A stretch of 48,353 nt of DNA from an uncultured Alistipes sp. (lineage in GTDB: Bacteria > Bacteroidota > Bacteroidia > Bacteroidales > Rikenellaceae). Below are positions 42,478 through 48,353 of this stretch, piece by piece. Where the stretch lies: contig CALUKI010000003.1 in the NCBI GenBank assembly GCA_944321175.1, positions 1-48,353 on the forward strand. Reading direction: 5' to 3'. Each line of letters starts with the position of its first letter. Position 1 is the first letter of the stretch. The notes under the pieces were generated by a model that was not told the DNA's origin, made no database searches, and saw only the letters and a list, made by a program, of their open reading frames with translations. A program made the position numbers and the translations under genes.

Positions 42478-44454
42478 TCACTTCTTCCTGTATGTCTCGA
42501 TCGAAAATGCCTTCGGACGCTCCATGTTCTCGGTCCAGACGTTTCCGAATTCATCCTCGACGGTGATCGTCAGATCGACATCCGCATCGTCGGCCGTGAC
42601 CTTGAAGAAATGGGGATAGCTTGCCGTGATGAAATTGGGCGCCGACGTGATCGTCGATACGTTGAAACGCGGGATGGTGAGTGCCGCGATGTGGAGCGGA
42701 TCGTAGGCGTTGACCTGTTTCCAGTCGAGCTTTTTCTTGTTTTCATCGACGACCGTGAGGGTCCAGTTGCGGTTCCAGTTCCAGATGTTGATCAGCACCT
42801 CGTTCTTGTTGCTCGGCGGATAGGCGGCGGCATATTTCAGGAAGGAGTGCTTGACCGAAGCGGGACAGTTCGGAATATCGTTCGTCGAGAACGACACGTT
42901 GTTCAGGTCATAGCTGCGGAACTGATACTCCTCGGGCCAGCCGGTCGCTTTGTAGGAGTATTCGATCTTGGTTCCGGAGATCGTCCAGATGCCGTAGCCG
43001 CCCGGAGTGCCTTCCTCGCCGATATGGACGCCCGGCGTGAGGTGGCCCGACCACCACCACGAAGCGCAGATGGCTCCGGAGTTGTGCTCGTAGATGTTGC
43101 GGCCGTTGGTTATCTCGTCCTGCGGCGTTACGTTGAACATCCGGTGTGTGTGTCCGGTGACGAAATGTACGGTGTAACCCTCCAGAATACTCAGCAGGGC
43201 CTCGGAATTGACGGCATCGTGGTCGTATTCGAACTTCCCGGCCGTCGATGCCGGCTTGAAGAGCTGCGCATGCATCGTAACGATGATCGGCGTATTCTTG
43301 TCCACATACGAGAGATCCTTGCGCAGCCAGTTCAGCTGTTCGGTCGAGACGCTTTTCCTGTAGTTGCGGGATTCCGTACCGTCGTAACTGCTGCAGTCGA
43401 TGTCGTCGAGCACCACGAAGTGGATCTTGCCGATATTGAATGAATAGTACGTCGGCGCGATGTTGTTTACATACTGGGTCGCCGCATCGAAATCGTTGCG
43501 GGCCTTGAAGTCGTTGTCGTGGTTGCCCATTGTATGGAACATCTGCAACCCGATGAGCTGCTTGTTGGCGATGTCCAGATATTGCGGGAACGAGAAGGCG
43601 TTCGAATACCAGTAGAGATCCCACGTCATGTCGCCCAGCGTGATCGCATACATGCGTTCGCTGCTGTGTGCGGCCATATAGGATCGCAAATCGGCGGTAA
43701 AGTCGTTGAACTGGGAGATGTCACTGGTCCGGTCAGCGAGATGCATGTCGCCGAGCATGAAGACCTTGAAGGAGTCCTGATTGACCTTTTTGAGCGAGAA
43801 ATCGGCCCGTTCTACGGTCGAGGCGGAGCCTTTGAGCCTGCAGTGCAGGAGCGGAAGTACGCCGGACGAGGACACTTCGTAGCCGCTGGGGATGGAGATG
43901 AAGACATATCCCCATTTTTTCTCCGACCGCAGTTGATAGATTCCCTGCTCGTTGGTTCGGGTTACCTCGATGCCGTCGGAGACCACGACATTGGCTACGG
44001 GGCCCTCGTCGGAGGATACGATGCCGTAAACGGTCGTGCCGGCATCGGGTTCGATCCCGATATCCTCGACGATGCTGATATAGAGTTGTCCGAGATTCTT
44101 TTTTCGGGTGTCCCGTTTGATGGAGGCGTAGTAGTAACCCGTTTCGCACTCATCGGCCATGCGGATGGTAAAGCCGTCGGAAGAGGTGCTGACGATGGGA
44201 CAGATGTAGGTGATGCCGGCTTCCGATTCCAACAGGAATGAATCAGAGGTTAGAGGAGCTATTTCTCCCCCCCCCTCATGGACAGCGAACGTGTATTCGC
44301 CGCCTTTGGCTACCTCTATCGATGTCGGGAGCCGGAAATTCACATTGAACTCGTCTTCCGGTGCGTTGGAATCCTCGTTGCCGCTGCAAGCAATGAATTG
44401 GACTTGCAGGACGACGGCAAGCGACATCAACAGGTACTTTTTTAGATTTTTCAT
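42478..44454 (-). CDS. Calcineurin-like metallophosphoesterase lipoprotein
   Basis: 658 residues from the ATG at 44454; lipoprotein signal QVQFIAC (Cys23). An N-terminal all-beta region (30-130), a carboxypeptidase-like domain (about 140-195, VYGIVSSDEGPVANVVVSDG), the metallophosphoesterase core (about 228-445) and a C-terminal beta domain (WNWNRNWTLTVVDE onward) match the Bacteroidota surface type. The metal ligands are present: Asp236 and His238 (LGDMHLAD), Asp275 (LGDMTWD), Asn311-His312 (GNHDND), His395 (TMHAQ), His435 and His437 (GHTHR). It is the only enzyme of the Sus-like operon and its first gene. Odd: a G9 run (44267-44275) codes Gly61-63. Confidence 0.93.
   Translation of the reverse strand: MKNLKKYLLMSLAVVLQVQFIACSGNEDSNAPEDEFNVNFRLPTSIEVAKGGEYTFAVHEGGGEIAPLTSDSFLLESEAGITYICPIVSTSSDGFTIRMADECETGYYYASIKRDTRKKNLGQLYISIVEDIGIEPDAGTTVYGIVSSDEGPVANVVVSDGIEVTRTNEQGIYQLRSEKKWGYVFISIPSGYEVSSSGVLPLLHCRLKGSASTVERADFSLKKVNQDSFKVFMLGDMHLADRTSDISQFNDFTADLRSYMAAHSSERMYAITLGDMTWDLYWYSNAFSFPQYLDIANKQLIGLQMFHTMGNHDNDFKARNDFDAATQYVNNIAPTYYSFNIGKIHFVVLDDIDCSSYDGTESRNYRKSVSTEQLNWLRKDLSYVDKNTPIIVTMHAQLFKPASTAGKFEYDHDAVNSEALLSILEGYTVHFVTGHTHRMFNVTPQDEITNGRNIYEHNSGAICASWWWSGHLTPGVHIGEEGTPGGYGIWTISGTKIEYSYKATGWPEEYQFRSYDLNNVSFSTNDIPNCPASVKHSFLKYAAAYPPSNKNEVLINIWNWNRNWTLTVVDENKKKLDWKQVNAYDPLHIAALTIPRFNVSTITSAPNFITASYPHFFKVTADDADVDLTITVEDEFGNVWTENMERPKAFSIETYRKK
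44267..44275 (-). repeat. G9 homopolymer in the metallophosphoesterase gene
   Basis: Nine C on the plus strand, nine G in the coding sense, at codons 60-63 of the first gene of the operon. Slippage by one base would truncate the enzyme before its catalytic core and could expose the downstream genes to polarity. Confidence 0.9.
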
Positions 44455-44630
44455 TTGTGTAAAACTATACATATGCACAAAAATGGATTTGCGGTTCGGG
44501 TATGAATCCGGTGCCGGACGGCCGTTTGGCGCGGTTTGGGATAGCTTTATTTGTCATGTCGCGGACATGCAGCCCGCTTCTTGTTTCTATATATTAAAAT
44601 TTTTATATATGGTTTGGTGCTCTACTATAA

Positions 44631-44662
44631 CAAAGATATGTTTTTCTTTTATAAAAAACAAA
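44631..44662 (-). promoter_or_regulatory. Promoter of the phosphoesterase/SusC/SusD operon
   Basis: On the minus strand, TTTG (44659-44662), 20 nt, then TATCTTTG (44631-44638), consensus at both elements. The predicted leader before the ATG at 44454 is about 170 nt, long enough for the leader control seen in other Sus-like operons. Confidence 0.75.
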
Positions 44663-45342
44663 TCCCGTTTGAATATTTTTCTTTGAATTTGTGCGGTTTA
44701 GTCGGTAGGCCGGACTTGAATTGTCGTAAAATCCATATTTGATATCATGTGTCGCACAGGGGGAGGATCGGCCTCTCTTTTTTATTATGGTGCGTTCGGG
44801 TGCGGTCGTTTGATGAAATTTTTTAAAAAAAACAGTGGCGGATGCCTTCCGGATTTTTCTCTGTGAAAAGAGCGGTGTGCGAATGACGGGCAATGTGAAG
44901 TCGATGAAGGATTCGCCCCGTGATGTCGGGCCGGCGGGCGTGTCAGAGGGATACTGCCGCATGAAACCGTCGTTTAGGGCTGTCCGTATGGTCGGAATCC
45001 GGAGGATTTTCCGTTGATGCTTTCTCGCTTGACCCCTCCCCTGAATCAACATGGATTTCCCGTTGATGCGGAGAAAACAGGGGCGGGAAATACGGCAGGA
45101 CAGGGAGTGCTCCAAAAGAAAAAAGACCTGAAATTTCAGGTCTTTTTGTTCCATTGCACGTTTTGCTTCTCCCTTGCCGTTTTGTCTTCTTTTCTCCTTG
45201 TTCAGCTGCAATCCGTTGCGTTTCTTCTCGGCCACGCTCTCTTTTTCATGCACCCGCTTTTCCTCTCCTGTGCGCGCTGCCTTCTTCTCCTCTCTTCCTT
45301 CTTTGCGCTGCTTTGCGCTGCTTTGCCCTGCGCTGCTCTCTT
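44663..45342. other. Gene-free region between the Sus-like promoter and the tRNA-Ser genes
   Basis: No gene is supported. Overlapping long ORFs (44603-45253 minus, 45014-45604 plus) are of low complexity or run through a hairpin and the tRNA. The region holds an AT-rich block, a weak GAGG/CCTC hairpin with a T run at about 44762-44787, the palindromic hairpin at 45120-45147, and imperfect CTTTGCGCTG repeats at about 45301-45335. Confidence 0.6.
45120..45147 (-). terminator. Palindromic hairpin, probable terminator
   Basis: AAAAAGACCTGAAA followed by its exact complement, 14-bp arms with no separate loop (the central bases act as the loop). Flanking A and T runs make it work in both directions; on the minus strand it could end transcripts reading out of the tRNA-Ser genes, and it would also stop plus-strand transcription. 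Confidence 0.7.
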
Positions 45343-45424
45343 TCCTCTCTTCCTCTCTTCCTCTCTTCCTCTCTTCCTCTCTTCCTCTCTTCCTCTCTTC
45401 CTCTCTTCCTCTCTTCCTCTCTTA
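45343..45424. repeat. Octanucleotide microsatellite (TTCCTCTC, about ten copies)
   Basis: About ten nearly perfect tandem copies of an 8-bp unit on the plus strand, a pure pyrimidine tract, followed by TACTCTCTCTTC and a C9 run (45446-45454). The length is not a multiple of three, and all frames are open through it. It lies 68 bp from the 3' end of tRNA-Ser(GGA). Confidence 0.9.
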
Positions 45425-45494
45425 CTCTCTCTTCTCCCTGTCTTGCCCCCCCCCTCTCAGGTTATCGGCTTCGGGCCTTGTCTTCGCGCGTTGG

Positions 45495-45582
45495 CGGAAA
45501 GGAGGGGATTCGAACCCCTGAAACCCTTTAGGGGTTTACTCGCTTTCCAGGCGGGCCAGTTCAACCACTCCTGCACCTTTCC
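45495..45582 (-). tRNA. tRNA-Ser(GGA)
   Basis: 88 nt from 45582 to 45495 on the minus strand, plus an encoded CCA at 45492-45494. Acceptor GGAAAGG pairs with CCTTTCC; the anticodon loop reads CCTGGAAAG, anticodon GGA; a long variable arm (TAAACCCCTAAAGGGTTT) is typical of tRNA-Ser; the T arm contains GGTTCGAATCC. It reads UCU and UCC serine codons. Confidence 0.95.
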
Positions 45583-45593
45583 GAAATCAAAAA

Positions 45594-45622
45594 CTCTCCG
45601 ATGATGCGGCACCATCGGAGAG
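45594..45622 (-). terminator. Hairpin between the two tRNA-Ser genes
   Basis: Perfect 10-bp arms CTCTCCGATG/CATCGGAGAG around nine bases; on the minus strand it is followed by TTTTTG. It may partly terminate after the first tRNA or guide processing between the two. Confidence 0.8.
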
Positions 45623-45628
45623 CCTTGG

Positions 45629-45718
45629 CGGAGAGAGGGGGATTCGAACCCCCGATACAGGTTCACCCCGTATGACGGTTTAGCAAACCGTTGGTTTAAG
45701 CCACTCACCCATCTCTCC
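45629..45718 (-). tRNA. tRNA-Ser(GCT)
   Basis: 90 nt from 45718 to 45629 on the minus strand, plus an encoded CCA at 45626-45628. Acceptor GGAGAGA pairs with TCTCTCC; the anticodon stem-loop ACGGTTTGCTAAACCGT gives anticodon GCT; a long variable arm (ATACGGGGTGAACCTGTAT) fits tRNA-Ser; T arm GGTTCGAATCC. It reads AGU and AGC codons. Confidence 0.95.
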
Positions 45719-46074
45719 GGAGCGCTTAAATTCCTTAAATGCGGAGCAAAAGTAAATCAAAAAAGCCGAACTACCAAAAAAAATGAGAGATTCTTTCCGC
45801 TGTGCCGTTATTTTCCGCCGGCAGACTTATTCGGCATCTTCCGCAACCGTTGTATTTTCCGCCTTATGCTTTGGGCCTTCCTTTTGCAGGACGGGATGTG
45901 CAGCTGCCGCAGATACGGGCGTGACGCAGGGCTCTGCGGCTCGGAGTCCGTCGTCGGCCTGTCGGCGGTGCGGGTGATGCGGCGGTGCCGTGAAGATCCG
46001 TATCCGCTTCCGGATGCGGCCTGCATGTCGGGCCGCTCCGCACGGAAGGGGCCGTATTCCCGTATCCGTATCCG
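45719..46074. other. Spacer upstream of the tRNA-Ser genes
   Basis: 356 bp with the tRNA promoter at its left end. The rest (45780-46074) is GC-rich, holds reiterated CCGTATCCG motifs at 45994-46020 and 46049-46078, and only short Arg/Ala-rich ORFs with no start signal. No gene is called. Confidence 0.5.
45747..45778 (-). promoter_or_regulatory. tRNA-Ser promoter
   Basis: On the minus strand, TTTG (45775-45778), 20 nt, then TACTTTTG (45747-45754), consensus at both elements, about 29 bp before the 5' end of tRNA-Ser(GCT). Confidence 0.8.
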
Positions 46075-46689
46075 TTACCGCTGCAGCGGCTCGTCGGGCA
46101 TCCATTCGTCTATTCCCGTGAGCGGATGCCGGCGCCGCCAGCCGAGGAATTCGTCATAGGTGCGCACCCCGCCCTCCAATACGGCACGATAGTATTCGAT
46201 GCCGGCGATTTTCTCGTCGTCGGGTGTTTCGAACTTGAGTTGCAGGATCGTCCGGCGGGTTTCGGGTGTCAGTGCTGCGGCAATCCGGTCGGCGACACGT
46301 TCGAAATGGCCGTCGTAACGCGAGCCTCTGCGGATATGGATCATGTCGATCTGCCACATGCCGCTGTCGCGGTCACGATAGAAGGCATGCCATTCGATAC
46401 AGGCTTCGTCGGTTGCCAGCAGGTTGCGGCATTCGATGCGTTCGATGGCGGGGTGGACGGCGAGTCGGGCCATTGCGGCGAAGCTGTCGTCCGGATGCAG
46501 CGGCGCCGAGTAGATGTGGAGGTCGATGTCGCGGTGGCGGGCCAGCAACCCGCAGCGCAGCGACCCTACGAGGCGGACTTCGGCGCCGATCGATTGCCAG
46601 ATCTCCATCAACCGGGTTTCGCGGATGATCTCCCAAGCCCGCATTTGTTGTTCTCGGGCGTATGTTTCAATGGCATCGGTCGGGTTCAT
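46075..46689 (-). CDS. Nucleotidyltransferase-fold protein
   Basis: 204 residues. The polymerase-beta-type signature is clear: VGSLRCGLL (41-49) then HRDIDLHIY with Asp54 and Asp56, and a third carboxylate Asp115 in WQIDMIHI. It is longer than MNT-type antitoxins and has no HEPN partner beside it. The C-terminal part (GIEYYRAVLEGGVRTYDEFL) is helical. The likely activity is transfer of a nucleotide to an unknown target. A -7 element TATCTTTG lies at 46740-46747. It is a single gene. Confidence 0.7.
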   Translation of the reverse strand: MNPTDAIETYAREQQMRAWEIIRETRLMEIWQSIGAEVRLVGSLRCGLLARHRDIDLHIYSAPLHPDDSFAAMARLAVHPAIERIECRNLLATDEACIEWHAFYRDRDSGMWQIDMIHIRRGSRYDGHFERVADRIAAALTPETRRTILQLKFETPDDEKIAGIEYYRAVLEGGVRTYDEFLGWRRRHPLTGIDEWMPDEPLQR

Positions 46690-46739
46690 GGTTTTTGCTG
46701 TTGTCGTTTCATGTCTGGCAGTCCGGACAATCCGGAGTC

Positions 46740-46747
46740 CAAAGATA
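46740..46747 (-). promoter_or_regulatory. -7 element of the nucleotidyltransferase-like gene
   Basis: TATCTTTG on the minus strand, about 51 bp before the ATG at 46689; no -33 TTTG at the usual distance. Two TCCGGA copies (46721-46736) lie just downstream and could be an operator. Confidence 0.5.
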
Positions 46748-46992
46748 CGCAGTTATTTTCACATTCCGGTTCAATCCGTCCGTTTTCCGCCGGAATGTGA
46801 TGACGGTTCCGGTTCTCCGGCTCGGAGGAACGGTGCCGATGACAGGAAATCCGGCTCTGCGGCACACCTGTTGTCATGATGATGCGCGGGATTCGGGTCA
46901 TCTTGGCAAAAGGGGGCTTTGCCGGATGCTTTTGCGGCCTGCATTGCAGGTTCTGCATTTTTTTTGTACATTTGCATGATATTTTGCAAGGT
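46748..46992 (+). other. Spacer between the nucleotidyltransferase-like gene and sufB
   Basis: Mostly featureless. It holds the sufB promoter near 46944-46974 and a short repeat of TTTTGCGGCCTGCATTGCAG character; no ORF with coding character is seen. Confidence 0.5.
46944..46974 (+). promoter_or_regulatory. sufB promoter
   Basis: TTG (46944-46946), 20 nt, then TACATTTG (46967-46974), a full -7 match, 18 bp before the ATG at 46993. Confidence 0.65.
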
Positions 46993-48353
46993 ATGTCGGA
47001 ACAGAATGAGCTTATACGGGAGATCGAAGATCGGGAGTACAAATACGGCTTCACGTCGGATATCGAAACCGAAACGATTCCGCGCGGATTGAGCGAGGAG
47101 GTCGTGCGGATGATCTCCGAGAAAAAGGGGGAACCGGAGTGGATGACCGAGTCGCGGCTGAAGGCGTACCGTCATTGGCTGAAACTGGAGCCGCCGACAT
47201 GGGCGCATCTTCGCATTCCGGAGATCGACTTTCAGGATATCATCTATTATGCCGCCCCGAAGGCGCGTCCGAAGTTGGGGTCGATGGATGAGGTGGATCC
47301 CGAACTCAAACGGACGTTCGACAAGTTGGGCATCCCGCTTGAAGAGCAGATGGCGCTGGCGGGTGTCGCGGTCGATGCCGTGATGGATTCCGTGTCGGTC
47401 AAGACGACCTTCAAGGAGACGCTGGCCGAAAGGGGCATCATCTTCTGCCCGATCTCGGAGGCGATCCGCGACTACCCCGAACTCATCCGCAAATATCTGG
47501 GGAGCGTCGTGCCCTATACGGATAATTTTTATGCGGCGCTCAATGCCGCCGTCTTCTCCGACGGTTCGTTCTGCTACATCCCCAGGGGGGTGCGGTGCCC
47601 GATGGAACTCTCGACCTACTTCCGCATCAATGCCGAAGGTACAGGGCAGTTCGAGCGGACGTTGATCGTGGCCGACGAAGGGGCCTATGTAAGTTATCTG
47701 GAGGGGTGTACGGCTCCGCGGCGCGACGACAACCAGCTGCATGCGGCTGTGGTGGAGATCGTCGTCGAGCGCGACGCCGAAGTGAAATATTCGACCGTCC
47801 AGAACTGGTATCCGGGTGACAGGGAGGGGCGCGGCGGCATCTACAACTTCGTCACGAAGCGCGGTTTGTGTCGTGAGAACGCCCGTCTGTCGTGGACGCA
47901 GGTCGAGACGGGATCGGCCATAACATGGAAGTATCCGAGCTGCGTGCTGTTGGGCGACAATTCGGTCGGCGAGTTCTACTCGGTGGCCATGACCAACAAC
48001 TTCCAGCAGGCCGATACGGGAACCAAGATGATCCATATCGGGCGCAATACGCGCAGCCGCATTGTCTCGAAGGGTATCTCGGCGGGTCGGAGCGAGAACT
48101 CCTACCGAGGGCTGGTCAAGGTGGCGCGGGGCGCCGACAACGCCCGCAACTATTCGCAGTGCGACTCGCTGCTGATCGGCTCGACGTGCGGGGCGCACAC
48201 CTTTCCGGAGATCGAGTGCAACAACCGCACGGCGGTCGTGGAGCATGAAGCCACGACGTCGAAGATCTCCGAAGAGCAGCTCTTCTACTGCAACCAGCGA
48301 GGCCTTTCGACCGAGGAGGCAGTCGGTCTGATCGTAAACGGATATGCCAAAGA
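46993..48353 (+). CDS. sufB: Fe-S cluster assembly scaffold SufB (3' end cut by the window)
   Basis: At least 453 residues, incomplete at the right edge. SufB is part of the SufBCD complex that builds Fe-S clusters in the cytoplasm. Strong family blocks are [19 protein letters not shown] (near 51-70), [20 protein letters not shown] (about 190-209), [18 protein letters not shown] (about 240-257), a long parallel beta-helix core, and [20 protein letters not shown] and [16 protein letters not shown] near the end of the window. The ATG at 46993 has a promoter 18 bp upstream. sufC and sufD would be expected just beyond the window. Confidence 0.97.
   Translation, partial: MSEQNELIREIEDREYKYGFTSDIETETIPRGLSEEVVRMISEKKGEPEWMTESRLKAYRHWLKLEPPTWAHLRIPEIDFQDIIYYAAPKARPKLGSMDEVDPELKRTFDKLGIPLEEQMALAGVAVDAVMDSVSVKTTFKETLAERGIIFCPISEAIRDYPELIRKYLGSVVPYTDNFYAALNAAVFSDGSFCYIPRGVRCPMELSTYFRINAEGTGQFERTLIVADEGAYVSYLEGCTAPRRDDNQLHAAVVEIVVERDAEVKYSTVQNWYPGDREGRGGIYNFVTKRGLCRENARLSWTQVETGSAITWKYPSCVLLGDNSVGEFYSVAMTNNFQQADTGTKMIHIGRNTRSRIVSKGISAGRSENSYRGLVKVARGADNARNYSQCDSLLIGSTCGAHTFPEIECNNRTAVVEHEATTSKISEEQLFYCNQRGLSTEEAVGLIVNGYAK

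Noticed and set aside
44603..45253. A 216-codon minus-strand ORF in the gene-free region
   Set aside because: It runs through a 28-bp palindromic terminator and the Sus operon promoter and has a low-complexity lysine-rich N-terminus.
45014..45604. Plus-strand ORFs across the octanucleotide repeat and tRNA-Ser(GGA)
   Set aside because: They consist mostly of Leu/Ser/Phe from the microsatellite and read antisense through a tRNA.
46075..46689. The nucleotidyltransferase-like protein as an MNT-HEPN toxin-antitoxin member
   Set aside because: There is no HEPN partner gene and it is longer than MNT antitoxins.

Overview
The window is chromosomal DNA of a Bacteroidota gut-type bacterium, most likely an Alistipes-like member of Rikenellaceae (inference). 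The basis is two SusC/SusD-type nutrient uptake pairs, BACON-type and DUF4919 lipoproteins, GC-rich genes between AT-rich spacers, weak Shine-Dalgarno sites, and many promoters of the Bacteroidota form (TTTG, about 20 nt, TAnnTTTG). No phage, insertion sequence, integrase or CRISPR array is visible; most of the window is core genome with two accessory nutrient-uptake loci.

Layout. 1-5616 (minus strand): a tight run of NAD+-dependent DNA ligase (ligA), dihydrodipicolinate synthase (dapA), a DUF4919 protein and a clostripain-family (C11) lipoprotein, then the 5' end of a DNA methyltransferase with its own promoter candidate. 5762-11374 (plus): a small acidic protein, then a SusC/SusD pair with no linked enzyme. 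11511-17155 (plus): purA, then etfB, etfA and an acyl-CoA dehydrogenase, an electron-transfer module. 17188-19495 (minus): a GNAT-nitrilase fusion protein and a YtxH/holin-like membrane pair. 19564-23607: a SLOG-fold protein, a TPR protein, a probably pyrophosphate-dependent phosphofructokinase, a cold-shock protein, a small lipoprotein and an unlisted 45-residue ORF with its own promoter and terminator.

24142-32752: divergent ispF and pepD, a TonB-receptor-like barrel, alanine dehydrogenase, a HAD phosphatase, an 86-bp tandem repeat array running into the obgE promoter, obgE, and a short O6-alkylguanine alkyltransferase. 32926-35496 (minus): umuD-umuC for SOS mutagenesis, and a YggS-type PLP protein. 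35787-44662 (minus): a four-gene Sus-like operon in which the only enzyme is a surface metallophosphoesterase, read in the order phosphoesterase, SusC, SusD, BACON lipoprotein from one strong promoter with a roughly 170-nt leader. 45343-45778: an octanucleotide microsatellite and two tRNA-Ser genes (GGA and GCT) from one promoter. 46075-48353: a nucleotidyltransferase-like protein, and sufB running off the right edge.

The most interesting items are the phosphoesterase-centred Sus operon, long poly-G tracts early in the coding sequence of the first gene of both Sus-type loci (possible phase variation), the tandem repeat that carries decayed copies of the obgE promoter, the small 45-residue ORF, and a C-terminal clamp-binding-like motif on DNA ligase that is identical to the one in UmuC. 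All functional calls rest on reading motifs by eye; no database search was run.
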